Shown here: piece by piece, positions 1 through 7,714 of the stretch
Position numbering within the stretch: position 1 is the stretch's first letter
How the letters are laid out: every line of letters starts with the position of its first letter
Assembly: GCA_945902735.1 (NCBI GenBank)
Contig: CAMDNF010000049.1
Coordinates: forward strand, 1-20,312
Source of the DNA: SHWC01 sp945902735
GTDB taxonomy: Bacteria; Pseudomonadota; Alphaproteobacteria; UBA828
Reading direction: 5' to 3'
DNA: 20,312 nt
Program-made: the position numbers and the translations under genes
Notes under the pieces: model-generated
What the model was told of the DNA's origin: nothing
The model's database searches: none
Seen by the model: the letters and a program-made list of their open reading frames with translations, nothing else

Positions 1-1
1 G

Positions 2-73
2 ATTACCGTGCCTTTGATCCGGGCCGTTCTCGAGGATTTCGGCTTAGCCCATGACAAAGCAATGAAATCTTAA
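2..73 (+). CDS. C-terminal end of a probable Hda/DnaA-like protein (partial)
   Basis: The window opens inside a reading frame that ends at the TAA at 71-73. Only 23 residues are visible, beginning ITVPLIRAVLEDFG. The pattern ITVPL-x-R-x-VL resembles the C-terminal end of alphaproteobacterial Hda proteins, the DnaA-related AAA+ factors that restrain replication initiation, and hda commonly lies just upstream of ppk in this class. No ATPase motif is inside the window, so the assignment rests on a short tail plus gene order. ppk starts 49 bp downstream on the same strand with no terminator between them, so co-transcription is likely. Confidence 0.5.
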   Translation: MTVPLIRAVLEDFGLAHDKAMKS

Positions 74-122
74 CCCCGGCGGGTTCCCCTTTTGCTCAGA
101 CCATGGGCCGGGTGCTAGGGTA

Positions 123-2336
123 ATGGCAGACAAGCGAAAGAATAATTCGATGATCCAGCTCGTCGGTCGTATCGAGGCCGAGGCCGAGGCCGAGGCCTCG
201 CCGGCGCCGGATGTTGTTCCAGCTCCGGCCGCCGCGCGGCCAGATCGGTTCATCAATCGCGAATTGTCATGGCTCGCGTTCAATCAGCGCGTGCTTGAGG
301 AATCGGAAAACCAGGCCCATCCGCTGCTTGAGCGGCTTCGCTTTTTGTCGATCTCGGCCAATAATATGGACGAGTTCTACATGGTGCGCGTCGCGGGCCT
401 GCATGGCCAGGTTGGCGCCGGTGTGACGGAACTGAGCCCCGATGGGCTGCCGCCCGCGGAGCAGCTTCGCTTGGTCAATGAGCGCGGCAATGAACTGATG
501 GCCGAACAGCAGCGCCGGTGGATCGAACTCCGCGCCGCGTTGCGCGAGGTCGGTGTCGCAGTGATCGGCGTTGACGAGCTGCGCGAGGCCGAGCGCGTTT
601 GGCTCGATACCTATTTCATGGATTGGTTGTTCCCGGTGTTGACGCCCTTGGCGATCGATCCGGCGCATCCATTTCCGTTCATTCCCAATCTCGGCTTCGT
701 GCTTGCGCTTGAATTGCAACGGAAGCGCGACGGAAAGCGCGTGCCCGCCCTCGTGCCGCTGCCAAGCCAAGTCGATCGCTTTGTGCGCCTACCCGAGGCG
801 ACGGCCGATGAGATTCGCTTTATCGCGCTCGAAGATGTCATGCAGCTTTTCCTCGGCCGTCTGTTTCCGGGCTATGCGGTCAATGCCGTTGGGCAATTTC
901 GTCTGATCCGCGACAGCGATATCGAGGTCGAGGAAGAGGCGGAAGATTTGGTGCGCTTGTTCGAATCGGCTTTGAAGCGCCGTCGGCGTGGCGATGTGAT
1001 TCGCCTCAAAGTGCGGAGCGACATGCCGAGCGGCCTCCTGGAATTTTTGCTCGATAGTTTGAAGGTGGCGGCGCAAGACGTGGTGATGGTCGATGGCCTT
1101 CTCGGTCTCGCCAATATCCAGGCGTTGGTGAATTGCGGGCGGCCCGATCTCTTGTTCCAACCTTATCGGCCGCGCTTTCCGCAGCGTATCAGCGACATGG
1201 GGGGCGATTGCTTCGCCGCGATCCGGCAAAAAGACATCGTGGTGCACCACCCCTATGAGAGCTTCGATGTGGTGGTGCAATTCCTCAATCAGGCGGCGCA
1301 CGACCCGGCCGTGATCGCGATCAAGCAAACGCTTTATCGCACGAGCAATGACTCGCCCATCGTGAAGGCCCTGGTCTATGCCGCCGAAGCGGGAAAATCA
1401 GTCACGGCGCTGGTCGAGCTCAAGGCGCGCTTCGATGAAGAGGCCAATATTCGCTGGGCGCGCGATTTGGAACGCGCCGGCGTTCAGGTGGTTTATGGCT
1501 TCGTCAATTTGAAAACCCATGCCAAGGCCTCGCTGGTCGTCAGGCGAGAGAGCGATGGCCTGCGCAGCTATGTGCATTTCGGCACCGGCAATTACCACCC
1601 GATCACCGCGAAGGTTTATACCGATCTGTCGTTCTTCACCTGCGACAAGTCGCTCTGTCGCGACGCCACCTATTTGTTCAATTACCTCACCGGTGCCGCG
1701 CACCCTGAAAGCTTCGAGAAAATCGCGGTTGCGCCAGTCGGCGTGCGGGCGCGTCTCTTGAAGCTCATTCAGGAAGAAGTCGGCTTTGCGCGCGAGGGCA
1801 AGCCGGCGGCGATTTGGGCCAAACTGAACGCGCTGGTCGATCCTGAAATCATCGATGCGCTCTATGCCGCGAGCCAGGCCGGCGTGCAGATCGATCTCGT
1901 GGTGCGCGGCGTTTGCTGCCTGCGGCCGGGTGTGCCGGGGCTCTCCGACTCGATTCGTGTCAAGAGCATCGTCGGTCGCTTCCTCGAACATGCCCGGATC
2001 GTGTGTTTCGGTGCCGGGCATGGCTTGCCCTCGCCCGAGGCCAAGGTCTATTTTTCGTCCGCCGATTGGATGGTGCGGAATTTCGACTGGCGCGTCGAAG
2101 TGCTCGTGCCGGTCGAGAACCCGACGGTGCACGAACAGGTCATGGGGCAGATCATGGGGGCTAATCTGAAAGACGTGGCGCAAAGCTGGACGCTTCAGCC
2201 GGATGGCCGTTATGTCCGCGTCGCCGAAGCGCGCGAGCCAGGTGCCTTTAGCTGCCATACCTTCTTTATGACCAATCCGAGCCTATCAGGGCGCGGCAAG
2301 GCGAAGGGCGGCAAGCCCACGGTCATCGGCGGTTGA
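123..2336 (+). CDS. ppk: Polyphosphate kinase 1 (737 aa)
   Basis: PPK1 reversibly transfers the ATP gamma-phosphate to inorganic polyphosphate, and is usually membrane-associated or cytosolic. The family layout is complete: the N-terminal domain starts near residue 40 with FINRELSWLAFNQRVLEE, then the head domain (about 150-335), then two phospholipase D-like C domains (about 340-690). The two catalytic histidines fall at H466 in KTHAK and H485 in VHFGTGN. They are 19 residues apart, as in E. coli (H435/H454), and H466 is the autophosphorylated one by homology. The tail FFMTNPSLSGRG is typical. The first 38 residues are a variable, Ala/Glu/Pro-rich extension encoded partly by a hexamer repeat. 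The start ATG has only a weak AGGG at 117-120 upstream, and an in-frame ATG at 150 is an alternative. ppx follows after 37 bp, so the genes for synthesis and degradation of polyphosphate probably share a transcript. Confidence 0.97.
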   Translation: MADKRKNNSMIQLVGRIEAEAEAEASPAPDVVPAPAAARPDRFINRELSWLAFNQRVLEESENQAHPLLERLRFLSISANNMDEFYMVRVAGLHGQVGAGVTELSPDGLPPAEQLRLVNERGNELMAEQQRRWIELRAALREVGVAVIGVDELREAERVWLDTYFMDWLFPVLTPLAIDPAHPFPFIPNLGFVLALELQRKRDGKRVPALVPLPSQVDRFVRLPEATADEIRFIALEDVMQLFLGRLFPGYAVNAVGQFRLIRDSDIEVEEEAEDLVRLFESALKRRRRGDVIRLKVRSDMPSGLLEFLLDSLKVAAQDVVMVDGLLGLANIQALVNCGRPDLLFQPYRPRFPQRISDMGGDCFAAIRQKDIVVHHPYESFDVVVQFLNQAAHDPAVIAIKQTLYRTSNDSPIVKALVYAAEAGKSVTALVELKARFDEEANIRWARDLERAGVQVVYGFVNLKTHAKASLVVRRESDGLRSYVHFGTGNYHPITAKVYTDLSFFTCDKSLCRDATYLFNYLTGAAHPESFEKIAVAPVGVRARLLKLIQEEVGFAREGKPAAIWAKLNALVDPEIIDALYAASQAGVQIDLVVRGVCCLRPGVPGLSDSIRVKSIVGRFLEHARIVCFGAGHGLPSPEAKVYFSSADWMVRNFDWRVEVLVPVENPTVHEQVMGQIMGANLKDVAQSWTLQPDGRYVRVAEAREPGAFSCHTFFMTNPSLSGRGKAKGGKPTVIGG
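174..197 (+). repeat. Hexanucleotide tandem repeat (GAGGCC)x4 inside ppk
   Basis: Four perfect copies of GAGGCC lie in the 5' part of ppk and encode alternating Glu-Ala residues in the disordered N-terminal extension. The unit is a multiple of three, so gain or loss of copies would change protein length without a frameshift. It lies before the conserved PPK1 core. Confidence 0.9.
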
Positions 2337-2373
2337 GCGTAGGCGCGGTTTATCAAGCGGCGCGCCGCCTGAT

Positions 2374-3930
2374 ATGAGCCAAATTAAATTCACGCGGGCC
2401 AGGCTTTCCGCCGTCGGCCTCGGCCGCGCCTATGGCGTGATCGACATCGGTTCGAACTCGATCCGTCTCGTGATCTACGAGGCCATCACGCGGGCGCCGG
2501 CCACGCTGTTCAATGAACGCGTTCAATGTGGCCTTGGTGCCGGGATCGAAATTGCCCACCGGCTCAACCCCGAAGCGATCGAACCGTCGCTCGGTTGCCT
2601 CGAACGATTTGCTTGTACGGCGGAGGAACTCGGCGCGCCGACACTCGATGTGGTGGCGACCGCGGCGATTCGCGAGGCCGAGGACGGCGAAGCGTTCGTA
2701 CGCGAGGCGAAGCGGCGCACCGGGCTCGATATTCGCGTCATTAGCGGTCACGAGGAGGCGCGGTTATCGGCGCTTGGCGCGGCATCGGCGGCGCCTGGGT
2801 TGACCGGCTTGGTTGGCGATCTTGGCGGCGCCAGTCTTGAGCTGGTCGAAGTGACCGATGGCAAGCCGGGTCGGTCGAGCACGCTGTCGGTCGGCCCGTT
2901 GCGCTTTAAAGACGGCGAGGGAAAGGCCGAAAAATTCGCTGCCGCGTTTGACCGCGAATTCGCCCTCGCCGATTGGCTAGCAAGCGCGCGCGGGCGGCCG
3001 ATCCATCTCGTCGGCGGCACGTGGCGTGCGCTCGCGCGTCTCCATATGGCACACACGAATTACCCGCTGCCGATCATTCACGCGCACCATCTCTCGCGCC
3101 AAGAGGCCGAAAGTCTGACCAGACTGGTGGCAGGCCTGAGCCCGAAGACGATGCGGAAAGTGATGAGCGTGCCGAAGCGGCGCCAGGAATCGCTGCCGTT
3201 TGGTGCGCTCGCGCTTGGCCGCATGATCACGCGCATCATGCCGAGCGATGTGGTGTTCTCGGCCTATGGTTTGCGCGAGGGTCTGCTCTACGATCGCTTG
3301 TCGCCCTCGGAGCGTTTGGTCGATCCCTTGCTGGCGGGTTGCGCCGAATTGTCAGGGCGCCTCGGTCGCGGTTCGGCCTATGGCGAGGCGCTCGATCGCT
3401 GGCTCAATGAGGCGATCAGAATTGACGTGCCGCGCGATGCGATCCTCCGCCGTGCGGCGTGCGATCTGGCCGACGTGTGTTGGCGGGATCATCCGGATTA
3501 CCGCGCCGAACACGCCTTTCACCAAGTGTTGCGGGCGCCCTTTGTGGGGCTCGACCATGCCGAGCGCGCATTTCTTGCGGTGGCTGCCGCGATGCGTTAT
3601 CGCGCCGGCCCCGAAGTGCTGGCGACACAAGTGGTCGAAACGCTATTGACGCAAGCCGACCAGCGGCGGGCGTGCGCTTTGGGTCTAGCCATGCGGCTCG
3701 CGGCGTTGGTCTCGAACGGGCGGCCGGAGCTGCTTGAGCAAACACAATTCGTACGGGGCGAGGGGGCGGGTCTCGAGCTTATTTTGAGAGAGGCGCCTGA
3801 AAGCGCCATGCGAAAGCGGCTCGAAAAAATGGTCGGGGAAATCGCGGCGCTGCTCGACTTCAAGGCGTCGTCGGCCCAGGGCGCCGTCCATGTCCACGGC
3901 CACGCCCGCGGCGACCGCCCCGTTTCATAA
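2374..3930 (+). CDS. ppx: Exopolyphosphatase, Ppx/GppA family (518 aa)
   Basis: Ppx removes terminal phosphates from polyphosphate; family members may also hydrolyse pppGpp. The sugar kinase/HSP70-type fold starts with the phosphate-1 loop VIDIGSNSIRLVIYE (residues 22-36). The second loop GDLGGASLEL carries D149, and SGHEEARLSALG contains the acidic pair E127/E128 where the catalytic glutamate of the family lies. Residues from about 320 to 490 form the C-terminal HD-like alpha-helical domain (Ppx_GppA_III). The length fits alphaproteobacterial homologues. No clear ribosome binding site precedes the ATG, and the first 18 residues are not conserved, so the start is moderately uncertain. The gene sits directly after ppk. 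Its last 71 bp overlap the 3' end of rnd on the other strand. Confidence 0.93.
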   Translation: MSQIKFTRARLSAVGLGRAYGVIDIGSNSIRLVIYEAITRAPATLFNERVQCGLGAGIEIAHRLNPEAIEPSLGCLERFACTAEELGAPTLDVVATAAIREAEDGEAFVREAKRRTGLDIRVISGHEEARLSALGAASAAPGLTGLVGDLGGASLELVEVTDGKPGRSSTLSVGPLRFKDGEGKAEKFAAAFDREFALADWLASARGRPIHLVGGTWRALARLHMAHTNYPLPIIHAHHLSRQEAESLTRLVAGLSPKTMRKVMSVPKRRQESLPFGALALGRMITRIMPSDVVFSAYGLREGLLYDRLSPSERLVDPLLAGCAELSGRLGRGSAYGEALDRWLNEAIRIDVPRDAILRRAACDLADVCWRDHPDYRAEHAFHQVLRAPFVGLDHAERAFLAVAAAMRYRAGPEVLATQVVETLLTQADQRRACALGLAMRLAALVSNGRPELLEQTQFVRGEGAGLELILREAPESAMRKRLEKMVGEIAALLDFKASSAQGAVHVHGHARGDRPVS

Positions 3931-5119
3931 TCGGCTCGCCAAGCGCACCGCTCGGCTCGCGCGGGACCAAAATGATGCGGCCCCGTTCGGCGCTGAGCGC
4001 CAAGCGGCCGTCTTTCATCGCTAAGGCATCGGCGCCGAAGAGCTCAAAACGCCAACCGCCGAGCGCCGCAACGCCGGTAACCTCACCGGGCGCTGCGATC
4101 AAATCGAGATCGTCGGAGCTGGCGATCAAACGTGGTGCGACGCCTGAATCTTCCGCCTTCATTTTGAGCAGCACGCGGAGGAGATCCGCGAGCGGCGAGC
4201 CGCCAAGACCACGTGCCGGTGGTGGTGGCAATATCGGGCATTCGGCCTCGGGCACGGCTAGGCCGCGTTGCACCCCGGCCAACATCGCTTCGCCAAACGG
4301 CCCCTCGGCGATTTTGGGCGACATGGCGCGCGAGTGCGCGAGTTCGTTAGCCTTGCTCGGCGCGTGCGCGGCGATCTCGGTCAGTGCTTCGTCGCGCACG
4401 ATGCGGTTACGCGGCACATCGCGCCGCTGGGCCTCGCGCTCGCGCCAGGCGGCAAGCTCCCGCAAAATAGCGAGGTAGCGCCGATTGGCCGTGCGTGGCT
4501 TCAAGCGCCGCCAACCCTCTTCGGGATCGGCGGCATAGAGTTTGGGATCGCTCAACGCGGCCAGCTCCTCATCGAGCCATGAACGCCGCTCGGTGCGCTC
4601 AAGCTCGCGCGCGAGATGTTCATAGATCGGGCGCAGATGGCTGACATCCGACAGGGCGTAAAGCACCTGGCGATCGGTCAAGGGTCGACGCGCCCAATCG
4701 GTGAAGCGGATCGCCTTATCGACCTCGGCGCCTTCGATTTTTTTGACCAGCTTTTCATAGCTGACCGACTCGCCGAAGCCGCACACCATGGCGGCGATCT
4801 GGGTATCGAAGATCGGGGCCGGAATCTTGCCCGTGAGGTGGTGGAACACTTCGATGTCCTGGCGCGCGGCGTGGAATACCTTGAGCACCGATGGCTCGCA
4901 CAGCAGCTCGAAGAACGGCGTAAGGTCGATGCCATTCGCCATCGGGTCGATCGCCACCGATTCCTCCGGCGCGCCGACTTGGATCAAACAAAGGATCGGC
5001 CAATAGGTTTTCTCGCGCATGAACTCGGTATCGACCGCGAGATAGGGCGCCGAGCGCCAGGCGCGGCAGCGCGCGGTGAGTTCGTCGGTCGTGGTGATGA
5101 TGGTCGGGCCGGTGGTCAT
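3860..5119 (-). CDS. rnd: Ribonuclease D (419 aa) with Arg/Gly-rich C-terminal tail
   Basis: RNase D is a 3'-5' exoribonuclease that trims tRNA precursors and other stable RNAs. The DEDDy catalytic set is complete: D30 and E32 in AVDTEFMREKTYW, D88 in HAARQDIEVF, and Y154 and D158 in YALSDVSHL. An HRDC domain follows at about residues 213-290, and a second HRDC-like segment continues to about 385. The protein is longer than E. coli RNase D (375 aa). The surplus is a basic tail rich in RG and GR dipeptides (GGRRGRGRGHGRR), which could contact RNA. That tail is encoded antisense to the end of ppx. The start ATG overlaps the stop of the upstream ankyrin gene as TAATG and is preceded by a good GGAG site, so translation is probably coupled. 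Confidence 0.93.
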   Translation of the reverse strand: MTTGPTIITTTDELTARCRAWRSAPYLAVDTEFMREKTYWPILCLIQVGAPEESVAIDPMANGIDLTPFFELLCEPSVLKVFHAARQDIEVFHHLTGKIPAPIFDTQIAAMVCGFGESVSYEKLVKKIEGAEVDKAIRFTDWARRPLTDRQVLYALSDVSHLRPIYEHLARELERTERRSWLDEELAALSDPKLYAADPEEGWRRLKPRTANRRYLAILRELAAWREREAQRRDVPRNRIVRDEALTEIAAHAPSKANELAHSRAMSPKIAEGPFGEAMLAGVQRGLAVPEAECPILPPPPARGLGGSPLADLLRVLLKMKAEDSGVAPRLIASSDDLDLIAAPGEVTGVAALGGWRFELFGADALAMKDGRLALSAERGRIILVPREPSGALGEPIMKRGGRRGRGRGHGRRPGPTTP

Positions 5120-5703
5120 TATTTCGCTCCAGCCGCGATCAGGCGTTGAACGACCGCGCCTTGATGGTGTTCGCGCGCCAGGCTGAGCGCGGTTTGTGGT
5201 TTTGGTCCGGGTGTCGCGTGGTTGAGGTCGGCCCGATGCGCGACCAGCAGGTCGACGGTTTCGAGCCAGCCATGTTCGGCGGCGCGCATCAAGGCGGTGC
5301 GTCCGAGCAGATCGACGCCATCGACCGCCGCGCCGCGCTCAAGCAGGAGGCGCACCATCGCTGTGCCTTGATATTTTTTGGCGGCCAAAATGAGCGGGCG
5401 GCCCGAGCTGCGCCCGCCCGGCGCCAGGTGCTCGATATCGGCGCCCTGGTCGAGCAAAAAGAGGGCGATGTCATGTTCGAGCAGGAGCGCCGCCCAATTG
5501 AGCGCGCTCCAACCGGCCCAATCAGGGGCATCGACGGGCGTGCCGGACGCGATGATCGCCTTGACCTGTGCGGCATCGCCCGCCTTGACCGCGGCGGCAA
5601 GCGCCTCGCCGGGCGCCTTCGGCTCGGTGGCGGTTTTGGCCGAGGCTGGGACGGGCAGGGCCAGCACGGCCAGAATAAGGAGCACGGGGAGGGGGCTGCG
5701 CAT
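5119..5703 (-). CDS. Exported ankyrin-repeat protein (194 aa)
   Basis: The N-terminus is a typical Sec signal peptide: MRS, a hydrophobic core LPVLLILAVLALPV, then PASA-K, with predicted cleavage after A22. The mature part carries about four ankyrin repeats, seen as successive GWSALNWAALLLEHD, GRPLILAAKKYQG, GRTALMRAAEHGWLE and QTALSLAREHHQG units. These fold as a protein-interaction surface, so a periplasmic binding role is likely, but no partner or enzymatic activity can be read. The ATG at 5701-5703 was preferred over the TTG immediately before it. The stop codon shares one base with the rnd start (TAATG), which puts the gene first in a two-gene unit with RNase D. The pairing of an exported protein with a cytosolic RNase is odd and may only reflect shared transcription. 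Confidence 0.88.
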   Translation of the reverse strand: MRSPLPVLLILAVLALPVPASAKTATEPKAPGEALAAAVKAGDAAQVKAIIASGTPVDAPDWAGWSALNWAALLLEHDIALFLLDQGADIEHLAPGGRSSGRPLILAAKKYQGTAMVRLLLERGAAVDGVDLLGRTALMRAAEHGWLETVDLLVAHRADLNHATPGPKPQTALSLAREHHQGAVVQRLIAAGAK

Positions 5704-5794
5704 CAAGTCGCTCTTTACGCGATTTCGGCGGGGCCGGCCAGGGCGCTGGCGGCAATGGACGAGGCGAAGCCCGTTGCGCTAGAGCCTCGAACCC

Positions 5795-5818
5795 TTGACA
5801 AGCTAGGCCGGCTAAGGC
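5795..5818 (+). promoter_or_regulatory. Candidate promoter of aspS
   Basis: A perfect TTGACA lies at 5795-5800, followed at 5811-5818 by GCTAAGGC, which matches 6 of 8 positions of the Caulobacter-type housekeeping -10 consensus GCTANAWC. The spacing is about 1 bp shorter than the usual range for that consensus. It points at aspS, whose ATG is 48 bp downstream. This is inference from motif match only. Confidence 0.35.
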
Positions 5819-5865
5819 GGTGTTCGCGCCGCCGGATCGGCCCGAATCGGAAGTCTGAGGCTCCC

Positions 5866-7656
5866 ATGCACCCTTATCGTACCCATCATTGCGCGGCGCT
5901 CCGCAAATCCGACGTCGGCAAGACCGCGCGCCTTTCGGGCTGGGTGCATCGCGTGCGCGACCACGGCCATCTCGTGTTCGTCGATTTGCGCGATCATTAC
6001 GGCTTGACCCAATGCGTCGCCGAGAGTGGCGAGCCCTTGTTCGACCAATTGAGCGCGCTCAAGGCCGAAACGGTGGTGACGATCACGGGGGAGGTCGCGG
6101 CGCGCTCGTCCGAGACCGTCAACCCGAAACTGCCGACTGGCGAAATCGAGCTTCGTGCGCGCACGCTCAGCATTCAATCGCAGGCCGAGCCCTTGCCCAT
6201 GCCGGTGCATGGCGATCACGATTATGGCGAGGACGTGCGCTTGCGCTATCGCTTCTTGGATCTTCGGCGCGAGCGCATGCACCAGAACATCGTGCTGCGG
6301 AGCCAGATCATTGCCAGCATTCGCCGGCGCATGATCGAGCAGGGGTTCCTTGAATTTCAGACGCCGATCCTGACCGCGTCGAGCCCCGAGGGCGCACGCG
6401 ACTTTTTGGTGCCGAGCCGGCTGCACCCCGGCCAGTTCTACGCCCTGCCTCAGGCGCCGCAGCAATTCAAGCAGCTGATCATGTGCTCGGGCTTCGATCG
6501 CTATTTTCAGATCGCGCCATGTTTTCGCGATGAAGACGCGCGTGCCGATCGCTCGCCCGGCGAGTTCTATCAGCTCGATCTCGAAATGGCGTTCGTCGAG
6601 CAGGACGATGTGTTTCAGGCGGTCGAGCCGGTGATCCATGGCGTGTTCACGGAATTCTCCAAACGCAAGATCACGCCGCGGCCTTTCCCGCACATCGCCT
6701 ATCGCGATGCGATGCTGCGTTATGGAACCGATAAGCCTGATCTCCGCAATCCGCTTGAGATCGCCGACGTGACGGCGCTGTTCGCTCGGCCCGATGTCGA
6801 GTTCAAGGCGTTCAAGGGCGCGATCGAGAAGGGGGCGGTGGTGCGGGCGATCCCGGCGCCCAAGGTCGCCGACAAGCCGCGCAGCTTCTTCGACAAGATG
6901 ATCGAGCACGTCAAAAGCATGGGCGCCGCCGGGCTTGCCTACATCATCTTTGAGGGGGGCGAGGGCAAGGGCCCGATCGCGAAGTTCATCCCGGCCGCCG
7001 TGCAGGCCGAAATCCGCGCCGCCGCCAAAGTGGGCGATGGCGATGCGGTGTTCCTCTCCTGCGACAAGCCGCTGGCGGCGGCCAAATATGCCGGCGCGGT
7101 CAGGACCGGGCTCGGCACTCAACTCGGCCTGATCGAGCCCGATTGCTATCGCTTCTGTTGGATCGTCGATTTTCCGATGTATGAGCTCGACGAGGAGAGC
7201 GGGCAGATTGCCTTCAGCCATAACCCGTTCTCGATGCCGCAGGGCGGGCTCGAGGCGCTTAATTCGAAACCGCCTTTGGACATTCTCGCTTTTCAATATG
7301 ACATCGTGTGCAATGGCGTGGAGCTCTCCTCAGGCGCGATCCGCAATCATCTGCCCGATGTCATGGTGCGCGCGTTCGAGCTCGCCGGCTATACGCGGAA
7401 CGATGTCGAGACGCGCTTTGGCGCGTTGTTCCAAGCCTTCAAATATGGCGCGCCGCCCCATGGCGGCGTCGCGCCCGGCATCGACCGCATCGTGATGCTC
7501 TTGGCCGACGAGCCGAACATCCGCGAGGTGATCCTGTTCCCGGTCAATCAACAGGCACAGGACCTCTTGATGGGCGCGCCGGCGCCGGCGACCGCGAAGC
7601 AGCTCAAGGAGCTGCACATCCAAATCGCTTTGCCGCCGCAGGTGAAGAAGACATAG
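5866..7656 (+). CDS. aspS: Aspartyl-tRNA synthetase (596 aa), probably non-discriminating (aspartate-tRNA(Asp/Asn) ligase)
   Basis: AspRS is a class IIb synthetase that charges tRNA(Asp). The N-terminal OB-fold anticodon-binding domain covers residues 1-110. The class II core has motif 2 at FRDEDARADRSPGEFYQL and motif 3 at GVAPGIDRIVMLL. A GAD insertion domain of the bacterial type lies between them at about 320-420. The OB fold reads GWVHRVRDHG. P. aeruginosa AspRS, which also charges tRNA(Asn), has RDHG here, while the discriminating E. coli enzyme has RDLG. I therefore infer mischarging of tRNA(Asn) followed by GatCAB amidation. The frame stays open upstream to 5146, but conservation begins at this ATG and the upstream part is antisense to the ankyrin gene. 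Confidence 0.96.
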   Translation: MHPYRTHHCAALRKSDVGKTARLSGWVHRVRDHGHLVFVDLRDHYGLTQCVAESGEPLFDQLSALKAETVVTITGEVAARSSETVNPKLPTGEIELRARTLSIQSQAEPLPMPVHGDHDYGEDVRLRYRFLDLRRERMHQNIVLRSQIIASIRRRMIEQGFLEFQTPILTASSPEGARDFLVPSRLHPGQFYALPQAPQQFKQLIMCSGFDRYFQIAPCFRDEDARADRSPGEFYQLDLEMAFVEQDDVFQAVEPVIHGVFTEFSKRKITPRPFPHIAYRDAMLRYGTDKPDLRNPLEIADVTALFARPDVEFKAFKGAIEKGAVVRAIPAPKVADKPRSFFDKMIEHVKSMGAAGLAYIIFEGGEGKGPIAKFIPAAVQAEIRAAAKVGDGDAVFLSCDKPLAAAKYAGAVRTGLGTQLGLIEPDCYRFCWIVDFPMYELDEESGQIAFSHNPFSMPQGGLEALNSKPPLDILAFQYDIVCNGVELSSGAIRNHLPDVMVRAFELAGYTRNDVETRFGALFQAFKYGAPPHGGVAPGIDRIVMLLADEPNIREVILFPVNQQAQDLLMGAPAPATAKQLKELHIQIALPPQVKKT

Positions 7657-7714
7657 TCGACGATTGGTTGGACTGGGCTTGGCGATCAACGGGAAGTCAC
7701 GCCGGAGCAACGAG

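Noticed and set aside
2447..2460. tRNA T-arm-like GGTTCGAACTC
   Set aside because: It lies in the conserved phosphate loop codons of ppx (GSNS) and no acceptor or anticodon stem can be built around it.
5146..5865. Upstream extension of aspS (240 codons in frame)
   Set aside because: Most of it (to 5703) is antisense to the ankyrin gene, and its translation is unlike any AspRS N-terminus. The conserved start is at 5866 and a candidate promoter lies between.
5812..7296. Long open frame antisense to aspS
   Set aside because: High GC content makes long antisense frames common. The translation is rich in His, Arg and Leu with no domain, and the plus strand encodes a complete AspRS.
7664..7714. 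TTG start giving the hydrolase 17 more residues
   Set aside because: There is no ribosome binding site before the TTG, and the added residues are not typical of the family. GTG 7715 has GGAG at ideal spacing.
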